Assembly: GCF_012848175.1 (NCBI RefSeq)
Contig: NZ_CP051651.1
Location: forward strand, 3,534,001 to 3,598,000
From: Xanthomonas campestris pv. badrii
Lineage (GTDB): Bacteria; Pseudomonadota; Gammaproteobacteria; Xanthomonadales; Xanthomonadaceae
Length of the DNA stretch: 64,000 bases
Direction of reading: 5' to 3'
The notes under the pieces were generated by a model, which had not been told where the DNA came from, did no database searches, and worked only from the letters and a program-made list of their open reading frames with translations. A program made the translations under genes and the position numbers. Shown here piece after piece: positions 8,402 through 18,290 of the stretch. The number at the start of each line of letters is the position of its first letter. Within the stretch, counting starts at the first letter, position 1.

Positions 8402-11281
8402 CTAGAACTTCAGATCCACCCGCGCATACCAGAAGCGCCCACCAGGGATGTCGTAAGTGGAGGCGTCATAGCCATTGAGTGAGCACGACAGGCAGATCGG
8501 TGGATCCTTGTCGAAGACGTTGTTCAAGCCGGCGGTGAGTTGCAACCCCTTGAGCCAGTCGACGCGATACCCCACCTGTGCATCGTGATAGGTGATCGCA
8601 TCCAGCCGGTTGGTGCCTTCGACCGGGTTGGAGCACACCGCAAATTCCACTGCATCGCCGCATTGCTCGGTGAGCTTGGAGATGTGGCGTGCCGTCCACG
8701 ACGCCGTCCAGTTGCCCAGCGACCAATCCAGCACTGCATTGCTGGTCCACTCGGGAATGGCACTGTCGACCACTTCGATGCCCGGCCCCTGCGGCTGCCG
8801 CTGCCCAGCCGCGCCCAATGCTTCGTAACGGCCCACGAAGGTGTTTTGCCATGACACCTTGAAGCGACCGAACGCGCTTTCCGGCAAGGTCCAGAACAGG
8901 TCCACGTCCCAGCCATCGGTCTTGATCGAGCCCAGATTGGTCAGGCGATTGTTGAATGCATTGATGCCGCCGGTGGACGCGCGCCCGATGCCGTCGCAAT
9001 ACAGCGCATCCAGCGTGTCCACACACAGGTCCAGCTGCGTCTGCGCATTGATCGCCTGGATCGCACCATCCACATGGTGACGGTAGAAGGTCACTTCCAT
9101 ATCGAGCCGATCCGACCAGCTGGCATTGCTGGCAAAGCCCGGGCTGAACACGAAGCCGGCACTGAAACTGCGCGACCGTTCCGGGTCCAGTTGCTCGTTA
9201 CCACCGGTGGTGACCGAGATCTGCTGATTGGCCTGCTGGTAACCACCCGGCACGCCCAGTGCCGCGCAATTGGCCGCACTGCCGCGCGGCGCGGTACCGC
9301 CCAGGCCGATCGAGCAGGGATCGGACAATTGCAGGTCGGCGCGCGCAGCCGAACCGAACAGCTCGCCGATGGTCGGCGCGCGGAAGCCTTCGGCATAGCT
9401 GGTGCGCAGCACCAGCTCGTCGGTGACCTGCCAGCGCAAGCCGTACTTGGGCGTGAACTCGCCGCCGAAGGTGGAGTAATCCGAATAGCGGCCGGCGATG
9501 TTCAGATCGAGTTTGTCGCCCAGCGAGGAGTTCGCAAAGATCGGGATATTGAGTTCGAGATAGGCCTCGTTGACGTCGTAGCTGCCGGAGGTCGGCAACG
9601 ACGGAACCCCGTTGTAGCGCCCGGCCACGGTAAGCGGATCGGGCTGGTAGGCGCCTTCGTACTTGCGGTATTCGTAGCCGGTGGCGAAGGACACCGCGCC
9701 GCCGGGCAGCTGGAACAACTCGCTGCTGAGATTGGCGGTGAACAGGCTCAATTCGTTCTGGCTGCGGTCGCGCACCACCGGCTGGATCCAGCGCAACATC
9801 TCGGGCGTGATGCTGCCCGCGCCACTGAAGATATCCAGCGGCACGCAGCCGGCCACCGCCGCACAGGCGGCCGGGTCGCCCAGCGCCAGATTGATGTTGT
9901 ACAGGTTGTAGCTGCCGTAGTTGGTCTGTTCGGCCTTGTTCTTGCTGTACATGCCGTTGACGTCCCAGTACCAGGTGCGTGCGCCGCCCTCGAAGGTACC
10001 TACCAACCCTGTGCCGAAGTAGTGCGTATCCACCTGCTGCTCAAAGAGACGCGGCCCGCCTTCCACCGGACGCCGACCGATCTGGATCAGGTTGGTGGCC
10101 GAGTTCAGATCGAAGCCGAACGGATTGAACGGATTCAAGCCGGAAATCACGATGTTGTCGGCGAGCGGATTGCCGGTGCCGGCATCGGGGCCGAGAAAGA
10201 TCGGCTCCGGTGCGGCCTGGTTGGTCGACTCGCGGCGATTGCCCAATGCCTTGACGTACCACTGCACATCGTCGTTGAAGTAATAGCGGAACTGCGCGAA
10301 CACGCCCTTGCGCTCGGATGGGGTCAGCAACAGGTTCTGCTCGGCAAAGTTGTAGCGGTCGGCGGTGCCGAAGCAGTGGTAGTCGTCGCTGCGCGCGCAG
10401 CCGGCGCTACCGTCGTACTGCGGCGTACCGACGCCGGCATTGGGGGTGAGGTTCTGGCGCGCACCGGTGTTCGGGTCGACGAATTGGAAACGCCCGTCCG
10501 GCGTGGCCGAGCTGCCGAAGGTCAGCCCGGTGCCCGGAATCGGAAAGCGCGCCTGCGCCCTGTCACGCGCGTAGATCGGATCCTGCTTGACGTAGCTGGC
10601 GCCCAAAAACAGGCTGAAATCCTCGCCACTGGTGCCCCAGGCCAGGTCCACGCCCTGGTTGGCACCATCGCCCTTGCCGTACTGGCCATAGTTGAGCGTG
10701 ACCTGCGCACCGTCGAAGCTGCGCCGGGTGATGATGTTGACCACGCCGGCAATCGCATCGGAGCCGTACAACGATGAGGCGCCGTCTTCGAGCACTTCGA
10801 TGCGTTCCACAATTGCCAGCGGAATGGTGTTGAGGTCGGTCGACGACCCCACGCCGGACGCCGAGGATTCATTGACCCAACGGATGCCATCGACCAGCAC
10901 CAGCACGCGCTTGGAGCCGAGGTGCCGCAGATCCACCTGCGCCGAGCCGGCGCCCACCCCGCCGCCATCGGGCGGAAAACCGAAGTTGCCGGACGAATTG
11001 AACTTGGCATTGAGCGCCGAGCCAGAGGCGGTGAGTTCCTGCAGCACCTCGCCGATCGAGGTCAGGCCGGTACGCTCGATGTCGGCGCGATTGAGCGTCT
11101 GGATCGGCACCTGGCCTTGCAGCTCGGCGGTCTTGATGCGGGTGCCGGTGACCTGCACGCTGTCGAGCGTGCGCGTACCGGGGGCGGCGTCGGGCTGTTG
11201 CGCCCAGGCCAGGGTGGGAATCAAACACAGCGACAACTGCACGGCCAGGCATGACCGCAACGGACGGATCAGACGCTTCAT
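8402..11281 (-). CDS. TonB-dependent outer-membrane receptor
   Basis: A 959-residue outer-membrane transporter. A signal peptide ends near AWAQ, followed by a TonB-box-like region ([11 protein letters not shown]), the plug domain (about residues 55-170, with [17 protein letters not shown] and [12 protein letters not shown]) and a long beta-barrel ending in aromatic WYARVDLKF. The ATG at 11281 is preceded by GGAGAG at 11289-11294, which favours it over the TTG fifteen bases upstream. No transporter, regulator or degradative gene for a ligand lies beside it, so the substrate is unknown. Xanthomonads carry many such receptors, often for plant carbohydrates. Confidence 0.93.
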   Translation of the reverse strand: MKRLIRPLRSCLAVQLSLCLIPTLAWAQQPDAAPGTRTLDSVQVTGTRIKTAELQGQVPIQTLNRADIERTGLTSIGEVLQELTASGSALNAKFNSSGNFGFPPDGGGVGAGSAQVDLRHLGSKRVLVLVDGIRWVNESSASGVGSSTDLNTIPLAIVERIEVLEDGASSLYGSDAIAGVVNIITRRSFDGAQVTLNYGQYGKGDGANQGVDLAWGTSGEDFSLFLGASYVKQDPIYARDRAQARFPIPGTGLTFGSSATPDGRFQFVDPNTGARQNLTPNAGVGTPQYDGSAGCARSDDYHCFGTADRYNFAEQNLLLTPSERKGVFAQFRYYFNDDVQWYVKALGNRRESTNQAAPEPIFLGPDAGTGNPLADNIVISGLNPFNPFGFDLNSATNLIQIGRRPVEGGPRLFEQQVDTHYFGTGLVGTFEGGARTWYWDVNGMYSKNKAEQTNYGSYNLYNINLALGDPAACAAVAGCVPLDIFSGAGSITPEMLRWIQPVVRDRSQNELSLFTANLSSELFQLPGGAVSFATGYEYRKYEGAYQPDPLTVAGRYNGVPSLPTSGSYDVNEAYLELNIPIFANSSLGDKLDLNIAGRYSDYSTFGGEFTPKYGLRWQVTDELVLRTSYAEGFRAPTIGELFGSAARADLQLSDPCSIGLGGTAPRGSAANCAALGVPGGYQQANQQISVTTGGNEQLDPERSRSFSAGFVFSPGFASNASWSDRLDMEVTFYRHHVDGAIQAINAQTQLDLCVDTLDALYCDGIGRASTGGINAFNNRLTNLGSIKTDGWDVDLFWTLPESAFGRFKVSWQNTFVGRYEALGAAGQRQPQGPGIEVVDSAIPEWTSNAVLDWSLGNWTASWTARHISKLTEQCGDAVEFAVCSNPVEGTNRLDAITYHDAQVGYRVDWLKGLQLTAGLNNVFDKDPPICLSCSLNGYDASTYDIPGGRFWYARVDLKF

Positions 11282-11547
11282 CCTTTCTCTCTCCAAAAGG
11301 AGTCTTCAAAGTGTCCGCACGCCCCCGTGCCCTGCGGTCCATCCCGAGTTGTAAACAAAACCTTAACGCACCGCAATCTGGCGGTGCAGCACTGCGATGG
11401 GCGTCGCAGTGCGCGCCCCAGCGTGGCAACCCCGAATACGCGCTCCCAACCGGCCAGACTTTGCGCTCGCGTTGCGCACCGGTGCAGGCATGCCGGTGCA
11501 GCGCATGTTCACTCAAGGCCTCAGGCCTGCTTGGGTATCATCGCGCC

Positions 11548-13521
11548 ATGACTTCTTCTCCCCGTTTCGCCACTCTTGCCGCTGGTCTGTTGTGTCTTGC
11601 CAGCACCGCGTTGCATGCACAAAGCCTCGATCCGCAGTTGACGGCCATGCGCGATGCGATCGCCGCTGCCGAGCGCGGCCAGTCCGATCCCACGCAACTG
11701 GCCGCCTTGAGCCGTCACCCGCTGTACGGCTGGCTGGAATTGGCCACGCTCAAGCGCGGCATCGACACCGTGTCCAACGCGCAGGCGCAGGGCTTTCTGC
11801 AACGCTACGCCGGCCAGCCGGTGGCCGAGAGCTTCCGCAGCACCTGGCTGCCGGCGGTGGCACGTCGGCAGGATTGGAGCACCCTGCTGGCCAACTGGAA
11901 GAGCACCGACAACATCGGCCTGCGCTGCGCGCAGCTGACTGCACGCCAGGCCACCGGCAAGCTGGACGCGCAGTGGAGCCGCGATGCGCTCACGCTGTGG
12001 CGCAACGGCAAGGCGCTGCCCGATGCCTGTGAGGCGGTGGTTGCCACACTGGAATCCCGCGGCGAGCTGACACCGGCGCTGCGCTGGGAACGGGTGGAAG
12101 CCGCCGCCGATGCCCAGCTGCCTGCGGTGATGCGTACCGCGGCGCGCGGCTTGGCGGCGGCTGACCTGGCACTGGCCACCGATTACGCGGCCTTTCTCGA
12201 CAAGGTCCATCCGCGTGCACTCGGTTGGCCCAAGACCGAGCGCAGCCGTCGCATCGCCGTCGATGGCCTGGCCAAGCTCGCCAAGAGCGACCCGGACGCG
12301 GCCGAACAACAGTTGCCGCAGCTGGCCAGCACACTGGGCTTCAGCGATGCGCAGCGTGGGCAGGTGCTGTATCAGATCGCACTGTGGACGGTCGCCTCGT
12401 ATCTGCCGGATTCGGCGCGCCGGCTCAATGCGGTGCCTGATGCCTCCTACGACGAACGCCTGCACGAATGGCGCGCACGCGAGGCGATGTCGCGCGGCGA
12501 TTGGCCGGCGGCATTGGCGGCGATCCGCAAGATGCCACCCAGCCAACGGGCCGATTCGCGCTGGCAGTATTTCCAGGCGCGCCTGACCGAAAAGACCGGC
12601 TCGGCAGCAGCGGCACAATCGTTGTATCGCGCCGCCGCGCAATCGCCGACCTTCCATGGGTTCCTGGCGGCCGACCGCCTGCAGCAGCCGTACCGGATCT
12701 GTCCATGGGAACCCAAGGACAGCGCGCAGGCCAAGGCCGCAGTGGCGCGCGACCCGGCATTGGGCCGCGCCATTGCGCTGTTCCAGATCGATCGCCCTGG
12801 CTGGGCGGTGGCCGAATGGAACGATGCTGCCAGTCGTTTCGACGACGCCCAGCGCCGCCTTGCCGTGGAGGTTGCCAGCGACAATGGCTGGTTCGACCGC
12901 GCGGTGTTTGCGCTCGGCAAGCAACCGGACGAACAGCGCCTGTATGCACTGCGCTTCCCGCTGCATCACGATGAAAGCATTCGCCGCGAAGCTGCCAAGA
13001 ATGCGATCGACCCAGCCTGGGTGGCCGCGGAGATCCGCGCCGAAAGCATCTTCAACCCGCGCGCGCGTTCGCCCGCCAATGCCATGGGCCTGATGCAGGT
13101 GTTGCCCGGCACCGGCGCCGCCGTGGCCAAAGGCATCGCCCTGCCCGGCTATGCCGGTGCCACCAGCCTCTATGAGCCGGACACCAACATCGCCATCGGC
13201 ACGGCCTACCTGCGTCAGTTGCTCAACACCTACGGACTGCCCTATCTCACCATCGCCGCCTATAACGCCGGCCCTGGCCCGACCGGCCGCTGGCAATCGC
13301 AGCGGCCGAATTTCGAGCCGGATTTCTGGATCGAAACCATCAGCTACAAGGAGACCCGCGACTATGTCGCGCGCGTGCTGGCCTTCAGTGTGATCTACGA
13401 CTGGCGACTCAACGGCGACATGCTGCCACTGAGCGACCGCCTGATGGGCAAGCTGGTGGACAAGCGCCAGAAGCCGGTGTGCACGCCGGGCCAGAGCACC
13501 AACAACGCGGCGCAGGACTGA
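11548..13521 (+). CDS. slt: Soluble lytic murein transglycosylase (Slt70-like)
   Basis: A 657-residue periplasmic enzyme that cleaves peptidoglycan glycan strands to form 1,6-anhydromuramic ends. There is a signal peptide up to ALHAQ, a long alpha-helical superhelical region (residues 25-470) and a C-terminal lysozyme-like SLT domain. The catalytic Glu499 is in IRAESIFNP, followed by AMGLMQVLPGT and AAYNAGPG. The ATG at 11548 starts directly with the signal peptide; the open frame extends upstream to 11251 but that part lacks homology-like features. It is divergent from the TonB receptor across 266 bases in which no further gene is seen. Confidence 0.92.
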   Translation: MTSSPRFATLAAGLLCLASTALHAQSLDPQLTAMRDAIAAAERGQSDPTQLAALSRHPLYGWLELATLKRGIDTVSNAQAQGFLQRYAGQPVAESFRSTWLPAVARRQDWSTLLANWKSTDNIGLRCAQLTARQATGKLDAQWSRDALTLWRNGKALPDACEAVVATLESRGELTPALRWERVEAAADAQLPAVMRTAARGLAAADLALATDYAAFLDKVHPRALGWPKTERSRRIAVDGLAKLAKSDPDAAEQQLPQLASTLGFSDAQRGQVLYQIALWTVASYLPDSARRLNAVPDASYDERLHEWRAREAMSRGDWPAALAAIRKMPPSQRADSRWQYFQARLTEKTGSAAAAQSLYRAAAQSPTFHGFLAADRLQQPYRICPWEPKDSAQAKAAVARDPALGRAIALFQIDRPGWAVAEWNDAASRFDDAQRRLAVEVASDNGWFDRAVFALGKQPDEQRLYALRFPLHHDESIRREAAKNAIDPAWVAAEIRAESIFNPRARSPANAMGLMQVLPGTGAAVAKGIALPGYAGATSLYEPDTNIAIGTAYLRQLLNTYGLPYLTIAAYNAGPGPTGRWQSQRPNFEPDFWIETISYKETRDYVARVLAFSVIYDWRLNGDMLPLSDRLMGKLVDKRQKPVCTPGQSTNNAAQD

Positions 13522-13619
13522 GCGCGTGTTGACCGGCAGCCACGACCGCAGTGAGACCGTCAGGTAGTCCCTGCGCCGTTGCATGGCGGGTTGTAAGCAG
13601 CCCAACACGCTATGAAATG

Positions 13620-13649
13620 CACAACGCCCGCATCGCTGCGGGCGTTGTG
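13620..13649. terminator. Hairpin between convergent slt and pectate lyase genes
   Basis: A perfect 13-bp inverted repeat (13620-13632 and 13637-13649) with a TCGC tetraloop in the gap between convergent genes. No clear T tract follows on either strand, so it may act as a weak bidirectional terminator or an mRNA-stabilising end. Confidence 0.6.
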
Positions 13650-13697
13650 TGATGCCTGGTAGCGCCGCAGCCATCGCGGCGTACCGTGCAGCGGCGG

Positions 13698-14831
13698 TTA
13701 CAGCTTGCCGGCGCCGGCCTTGGCCTTGACGTCCGCAGCGACCTTGTCTACAGACAGCAGGTTGTAGGTGTAGGGCGGAGTCCAGCCGATGTTGCTGTTC
13801 CAGGAGCAGCTCAGTGCCTTGCCGTTGAGCAGCGAACCCTGATCGCGGTAGACGCTGCCGCCGTAGTCGGCGGCGATCTTGTCGCAGCTGCTCACGCCGC
13901 TGATGTCGAACACGTTGCGTTCGGAGAAGATCTTCGATTCCTTGCCCACGCCGTGCGCGTGCGAGAACGGATACACCTTGTTGCTTGTGCTGCCGACGTG
14001 ATAGTTGTTGTACAGATGCACTTGACCAAAGCGCACCCGCGGCGCACGCGCGGAGATGTCCTGGAACATGCTGTTGTGGATGGTCACCTTGAGCTTGCCG
14101 CTGTCGGTGCCGGAGGCGCTGTCGCTGGAGCCGATCAAACCGTTCTTCTCGTGCAACTTGAACAGCGAATACGAGACGGTCACGTAGTTGGCGCCGGCCT
14201 TGATATCCAGCGCGCCATCATGGTGCTGCTTGGGGCGGCCGTTGCCGGTGCCGTTCTGGTCGTCGGTGCGACGGCCGTCGGTGAAGGTGACATGGTCCAC
14301 CCACACGTTGCTGGCCGAATCCACGGTCAGACCGTCGTACTGTGAGTTCCAGTTGCCGGCGCTGCCGTCATTGGGATCCCACAACGGCTCCGGATCCCAG
14401 GGATTTTCGATGGTCAGATTGCGAACGATGACATCGTTGGCCTTGACGAGCATGTAGGCCTCGCGGATCTCGGCATTGCTGGTGATGCCGATCAAGGTGG
14501 TCTTGGTCGGGATATCCAGGCGTGCCCGCGACTTCATGTCCGCGGTCGTGGTGTAGGGCTTGCCCTCGCTGACGTCGATGATGCCGCTGATCTTGATGAT
14601 GCGCCCGTTGCTGCCCACGCTGGCCTTCAACGCGTTCTTCAACTCGGCGGCGGTCTTGACCGTGTAGATGTTGGCGGCAGCGGCCTTGGACCCGCCCTTG
14701 GTGCCGCCGTTCTGCGTGGCCCAACCGGTGATTGCCGCTTCCAGCGCAGGATCGGCGCTGGCAACGCCGGTCAGCAGCAACGACCCGACAAACAGCGACG
14801 CGGCGGCCGCCGTCGAAAATTTCGGCTTCAT
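13698..14831 (-). CDS. Secreted pectate lyase, polysaccharide lyase family 1
   Basis: A 377-residue extracellular enzyme that cleaves polygalacturonate by beta-elimination. A Sec signal peptide ends at about residue 26 (GVASA before DPALE). The parallel beta-helix domain carries PL1 motifs: [18 protein letters not shown] with the Ca-binding acidic residues, and [16 protein letters not shown] with the catalytic Arg region. The ATG at 14831 has GGGAG about 8 bases upstream. It is likely a type II secretion substrate used in plant tissue maceration. No plant-inducible promoter box (TTCG-N15-TTCG) was found upstream. Confidence 0.93.
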   Translation of the reverse strand: MKPKFSTAAAASLFVGSLLLTGVASADPALEAAITGWATQNGGTKGGSKAAAANIYTVKTAAELKNALKASVGSNGRIIKISGIIDVSEGKPYTTTADMKSRARLDIPTKTTLIGITSNAEIREAYMLVKANDVIVRNLTIENPWDPEPLWDPNDGSAGNWNSQYDGLTVDSASNVWVDHVTFTDGRRTDDQNGTGNGRPKQHHDGALDIKAGANYVTVSYSLFKLHEKNGLIGSSDSASGTDSGKLKVTIHNSMFQDISARAPRVRFGQVHLYNNYHVGSTSNKVYPFSHAHGVGKESKIFSERNVFDISGVSSCDKIAADYGGSVYRDQGSLLNGKALSCSWNSNIGWTPPYTYNLLSVDKVAADVKAKAGAGKL

Positions 14832-15630
14832 CTGGATATCTCCCTCGAATGGGTTCGATGCACCGCGTAGCGGTACACCCCTCGTCTATCGACTACGGAA
14901 CGTACTTTTCATCTCTGTAATGTTCAGTTCCGCGGGAGGGGATACTAAGAGCAAGGTAATCGCTTGTATCTAGGCAGATCACCGTTGTGCACGCGCAGTC
15001 ACGCAAACGGTTACGAGACAGTTGCCGGAAGACAAAACGCTACGCCCAAGACACGCAGAGACAGCGCCAGGGACACTGCAGCGCAGCATGATGGGTGTCG
15101 CACCGCAGGTGGACATGCATCGATCAAGCGATGCTGACGCGATCACACGCCAACATTTTCCATGCGTGTTTGGCGCATATGCAGCCAGCGTGGTCACGCC
15201 GGGACACTGCAATGCAGCCGAGCACGGCATCACACGAACCACCAGCAAGCGCCCAGCCCCACGCTGCTGCATAGCCACCGCATCTGTCGAAGAGTGTGGT
15301 GCTGTAGCGCATCAACATCTGTCCGCGTGGACGTGCAGTTGTGATGCAGACATCGCGATCAGCGACAAGCGAAATGCCGCAGCGGCGATGGCCGCAAGCT
15401 CAGGGCGCCATCGACGTAAAGCGTGCACGCCTGTCGCGCGCACCCAAAGGACCGAGAGCTGCGAACAAAAGCTGGCAAGGCGCTGGCATCCGGCCGCAAC
15501 GACAGTGACGCGCGGCATCGGCAACACTCCATCGGCTGCAGCACGCACACGCGCACAAGCGTGCATCAACCCGGATGCGCGCCCGGAATATGCAGTTCGA
15601 TCGCCCAGACCCGTCAGGGCGCAGAGCAGC
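14832..15630. other. Long gap upstream of the pectate lyase, no gene recognised
   Basis: About 800 bases between the rimI stop and the pectate lyase start. Open frames exist on both strands but their products are Arg/Ala/His-rich and composition-driven. The only structure noted is a short imperfect direct repeat, GGGACACTGCARYGCAGC, at 15070-15087 and 15201-15218. The region must contain the pectate lyase promoter. Confidence 0.5.
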
Positions 15631-16113
15631 TCAGGAAAAGCCTTCGAAGAACAGCTCGATCGCCATCACCAGCGCATCCTCGCGGCCGGTGTGGGAGGGG
15701 TAGTAGCGCGGGCGTCGGCCGATCTCATTGAAGCCTTCGGAGTGGTAGAGCGCGATCGCCGACGGATTGGATGGGCGCACTTCCAGGAACGCGCGTCGCG
15801 CGCCACGATCGCAGGCGCCCTTGATCAGCGCGCGCAACAGCACGCGCCCGTGCCCTTGCGATTGCGCTTCCGGTGCGATGCAGACGTTGAGCACATGTGC
15901 CTCGTCGGCGGCGATGCTGATGACGCCATAGCCGATCACCTGCCCGGCCTGTTCCATCACCCAGCCCGGATACCCGGCCTGCAGGCAGTCGCGGAAGATG
16001 CTGCGCGTCCATGGGAATGGATAGGCGCGCAGTTCGATCTCCATCACCGCATCCAGATCGCTCTCGCGCATGGCGCGCAGCGAGGTGGGCAACGGCGCAT
16101 TGATTGCGCTCAC
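15631..16113 (-). CDS. rimI: Ribosomal protein S18 alanine N-acetyltransferase RimI
   Basis: A 160-residue GNAT-fold acetyltransferase that acetylates the N-terminal alanine of ribosomal protein S18. Motifs visible are AMRESDLDAVMEIE, AYPFPWT, the acetyl-CoA loop region QSQGHGRVLL, and FLEVRPSNPSAIALYHSEGF with the conserved C-terminal GRRPRYYP. The start is a GTG whose GTGA overlaps the stop of the upstream holD-like gene by four bases, indicating translational coupling. The frame is open further upstream but runs antisense-free only as a shadow of the neighbouring gene. Confidence 0.92.
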   Translation of the reverse strand: MSAINAPLPTSLRAMRESDLDAVMEIELRAYPFPWTRSIFRDCLQAGYPGWVMEQAGQVIGYGVISIAADEAHVLNVCIAPEAQSQGHGRVLLRALIKGACDRGARRAFLEVRPSNPSAIALYHSEGFNEIGRRPRYYPSHTGREDALVMAIELFFEGFS

Positions 16114-16583
16114 GCCGGATCCCGACGGCGCCGCAACGCACGCAGCTGCGGCCACAAGGCGCGCTTGGCGGCGGGGTTGCCCCGCAACTCGGCCAGCGGC
16201 CAGGACGCCATCAAGGCCTGGGTGCTGGGATCGCCGGGGTTGCAGCCGGAGGCACGCAGCAAGGCCATCTGCAATCGGTCCGGCAACCCGACGCGTCCGC
16301 GCCGCTGCGGTGCGGACGCCGGCGCGGTGCCGGGCGCGCGTGGCGGCTCGGCCGGCGCAGCGGGTGCCGATCGACGCGGCGCCGGCGCCGGTGCAGCCGC
16401 CGCCTCGGCCGGGACGCGCTGCGCGCGCAGCGGGGCCGACACCGGCGCACTGTCGGCGACGTCCACCGACGACGCCTGCAGGACATCCGCCGTTGCCCGG
16501 TCCAGATACACGGTGTGCCCCATCGCCTGCAGGCACGACACCTGCAGATCCGACCACACCGGCTCGTTCGCCACCGCGTTCAT
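16110..16583 (-). CDS. holD: Probable DNA polymerase III psi subunit (HolD-like)
   Basis: A 157-residue protein with a disordered Ala/Pro/Arg-rich centre (about residues 45-95). Two ends look conserved. The N-terminus has W-x2-LQ-x4-QAMGHTVYL, comparable to the W-x-LQQLGI start of E. coli psi. The C-terminus has LAELRGNPAAKRALW, closely matching the LTDLRANPTARAALW region of E. coli HolD. It overlaps rimI by four bases, as holD precedes rimI in E. coli. Psi would bridge the clamp loader and chi/SSB. The identification rests on motif memory and synteny, not on a search. Confidence 0.7.
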   Translation of the reverse strand: MNAVANEPVWSDLQVSCLQAMGHTVYLDRATADVLQASSVDVADSAPVSAPLRAQRVPAEAAAAPAPAPRRSAPAAPAEPPRAPGTAPASAPQRRGRVGLPDRLQMALLRASGCNPGDPSTQALMASWPLAELRGNPAAKRALWPQLRALRRRRDPA

Positions 16584-16593
16584 CGACGTCGGC

Positions 16594-17367
16594 TCACGGA
16601 AGCTCGGGGGTGCGGCGCCAGCGGCGCCACAACCACATCACCGGACCGGACAGGGCATACAGCACGCCGATCACCAGCAGCGACCGCGCCAGGTCGATCA
16701 CCAGCAAGGCGATCACCACCGTGGCGATCGCCAGGGCCAGGAACGGCACGCGGTCGGCCCGTGCACCACGCGCACCGCCCTTGAAGCTCCAGAAGCGGAT
16801 CCGGCTGACCATCAACAGCGCCGACACCACGGTGACCGCGAGCGCCACATAGCGCAGCTGTTCGCCATCGAAGCCCAGGCTGTCGTCGGCGAATGCCCAC
16901 ACGAACGACATCATCAGCCCGGCCGCTGCAGGACTGGCCAGGCCGATGAACCAGCGCTTGTCCACCACCCCGACCTGGGTATTGAAGCGCGCCAGCCGCA
17001 GCGCCGCGCAGGCCGCATACAGAAACGCCGCCGACCAGCCGACCCGGCCCATCACGCTGCTGTCGTATTTCAGCGCCGACAGCGACCAGTGGTACATCAC
17101 CAGCGCCGGGGCCATGCCGAAGCTGACCAGATCGGCCAGCGAGTCGTACTGCACGCCGAATTCGCTGCTGGTATTGGTCAGGCGCGCCACCCGGCCGTCC
17201 AGCCCATCCATCACCGCAGCCACGAACACCGCCATGGCCGCCTGGACGAACTGCCCATTGGCGGCGGCGATGATGGCGTAAAACCCGGAAAACAGCCCGG
17301 CGGTAGTGAACAGGTTCGGCAGCAGGTAGATCGTGCGCGAGCGCGGAGGCGGTCTCATTTCATCCAT
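16594..17367 (-). CDS. pssA: CDP-diacylglycerol-serine O-phosphatidyltransferase
   Basis: A 257-residue integral membrane enzyme making phosphatidylserine, the precursor of phosphatidylethanolamine. The CDP-alcohol phosphotransferase signature D-x2-DG-x2-AR-x8-G-x3-D-x3-D is seen complete in MDGLDGRVAR through YDSLAD. Several hydrophobic helices follow to the C-terminus. The ATG at 17367 starts MDEMRPPP, just ahead of the first membrane segment; an upstream in-frame start would add a hydrophilic, Arg-rich extension. It is the first gene of a pssA-holD-rimI unit, 10 bases from holD. Confidence 0.92.
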   Translation of the reverse strand: MDEMRPPPRSRTIYLLPNLFTTAGLFSGFYAIIAAANGQFVQAAMAVFVAAVMDGLDGRVARLTNTSSEFGVQYDSLADLVSFGMAPALVMYHWSLSALKYDSSVMGRVGWSAAFLYAACAALRLARFNTQVGVVDKRWFIGLASPAAAGLMMSFVWAFADDSLGFDGEQLRYVALAVTVVSALLMVSRIRFWSFKGGARGARADRVPFLALAIATVVIALLVIDLARSLLVIGVLYALSGPVMWLWRRWRRTPELP

Positions 17368-17499
17368 GCGCCAAGTGTAGGGCCTGAGGTCCGTCCGGCG
17401 GTAGCGCGCTCGCTGGTTCAGCGCCCTGCACGCGCGATGACTTGCCAGCACGGGCCGTGGATGCTGCAATCGCGGCGGGAATCATCCAGGGGAAGCCAC

Positions 17500-17901
17500 A
17501 TGCACCTGTCGTTGGGGCTTTGCGCCCTGTTGATGCTGGTCAGCGCCGCCGCCGGCGCCACCGATCTCTATAAGTGGAAGGACGCCAAAGGCGTGACCCA
17601 CTACACCGAAACCCCGCCACCAACCGGCCAGCGCTACGAAGCGCGCCGGATCGATGCGCGCAGCGGCACCGCCGCCATCGCCGCGCCGGAGACCGCCACG
17701 CCCGAGTCGGCCGACTGCCTGACCGCACGCCGCAACCTGGAACTGCTCAGCGGCAAGGGCGAGGTGACCATGGGCGCCGGCCCTGACGGCAAGGCCGGTA
17801 CCGTGCTGGACCCGGACGCCCGCGCCGCTCAGCGCAACCTGGCCGAGGCGGCCGCCAAGGCCTATTGCAAGCCGGCCGCCACCGGCGCTCCGGCTGCCTG
17901 A
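17500..17901 (+). CDS. DUF4124-domain periplasmic protein
   Basis: A 133-residue exported protein. The signal peptide ends near SAAAGA, and the mature N-terminus TDLYKWKDAKGVTHYTETPP is the DUF4124 signature, a small beta domain found in many proteobacterial envelope proteins. The remainder is Ala-rich with two cysteines (near residues 73 and 125) that could form a disulfide. RBS AGGGGAAG lies at 17488-17494. The gene stands alone, divergent from pssA. Function is not known. Confidence 0.85.
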   Translation: MHLSLGLCALLMLVSAAAGATDLYKWKDAKGVTHYTETPPPTGQRYEARRIDARSGTAAIAAPETATPESADCLTARRNLELLSGKGEVTMGAGPDGKAGTVLDPDARAAQRNLAEAAAKAYCKPAATGAPAA

Positions 17902-18290
17902 GCCGGTTCAAGGATCGGCCGCGGCAGTCCCTCGGCCTGTGCCCGGGCCTGCGATGTGGCGGCGGTCGTGCGGCTGGCACCCATCGCAGCGAAGGTCCTG
18001 GCAGGTCAGCGATGCGCGTCCAGCACCCGATCGGGTGCCTGCGCGCGGCGTTTTGAATCGAATCGCCGTAGGGCAGGCAGGTTTACCGCCCGCCTCGACA
18101 TCCGCTGGCCCGTCAACCCGGCTCAGCGTGCGGCTCATCCCCGGCGCCGCGTTCGCAACCGCAGGCCGGCCCTTCCAGGGCCGCCACGCACCAGCCCATT
18201 GCGGCCAGCGACACCGGACCAGGCGCGTCCGACAATGACCGGCAGGGCGCACACTGGCAAACTACGGGTTTTCCGCCCAAGCGAAGCCCG
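17902..18290. other. Gap before proS, nothing recognised
   Basis: 389 bases with no convincing gene, hairpin terminator or RNA; it must carry the proS promoter. Open frames here have no recognisable motifs. Confidence 0.4.

Noticed and set aside
9074..10777. A 567-codon plus-strand frame opposite the TonB receptor
   Set aside because: It is a codon-bias shadow of the receptor gene with no recognisable domain or start signals.
14832..15000. Plant-inducible promoter box or Clp site upstream of the pectate lyase
   Set aside because: No TTCGB-N15-TTCGB arrangement and no good TGTGA-N6-TCACA match were found.
15022..17901. A 959-codon open frame on the plus strand
   Set aside because: It runs antisense to rimI, the holD-like gene and pssA, and its product is Arg/Ala/His-rich low-complexity sequence; only its last 134 codons correspond to a real gene (DUF4124).
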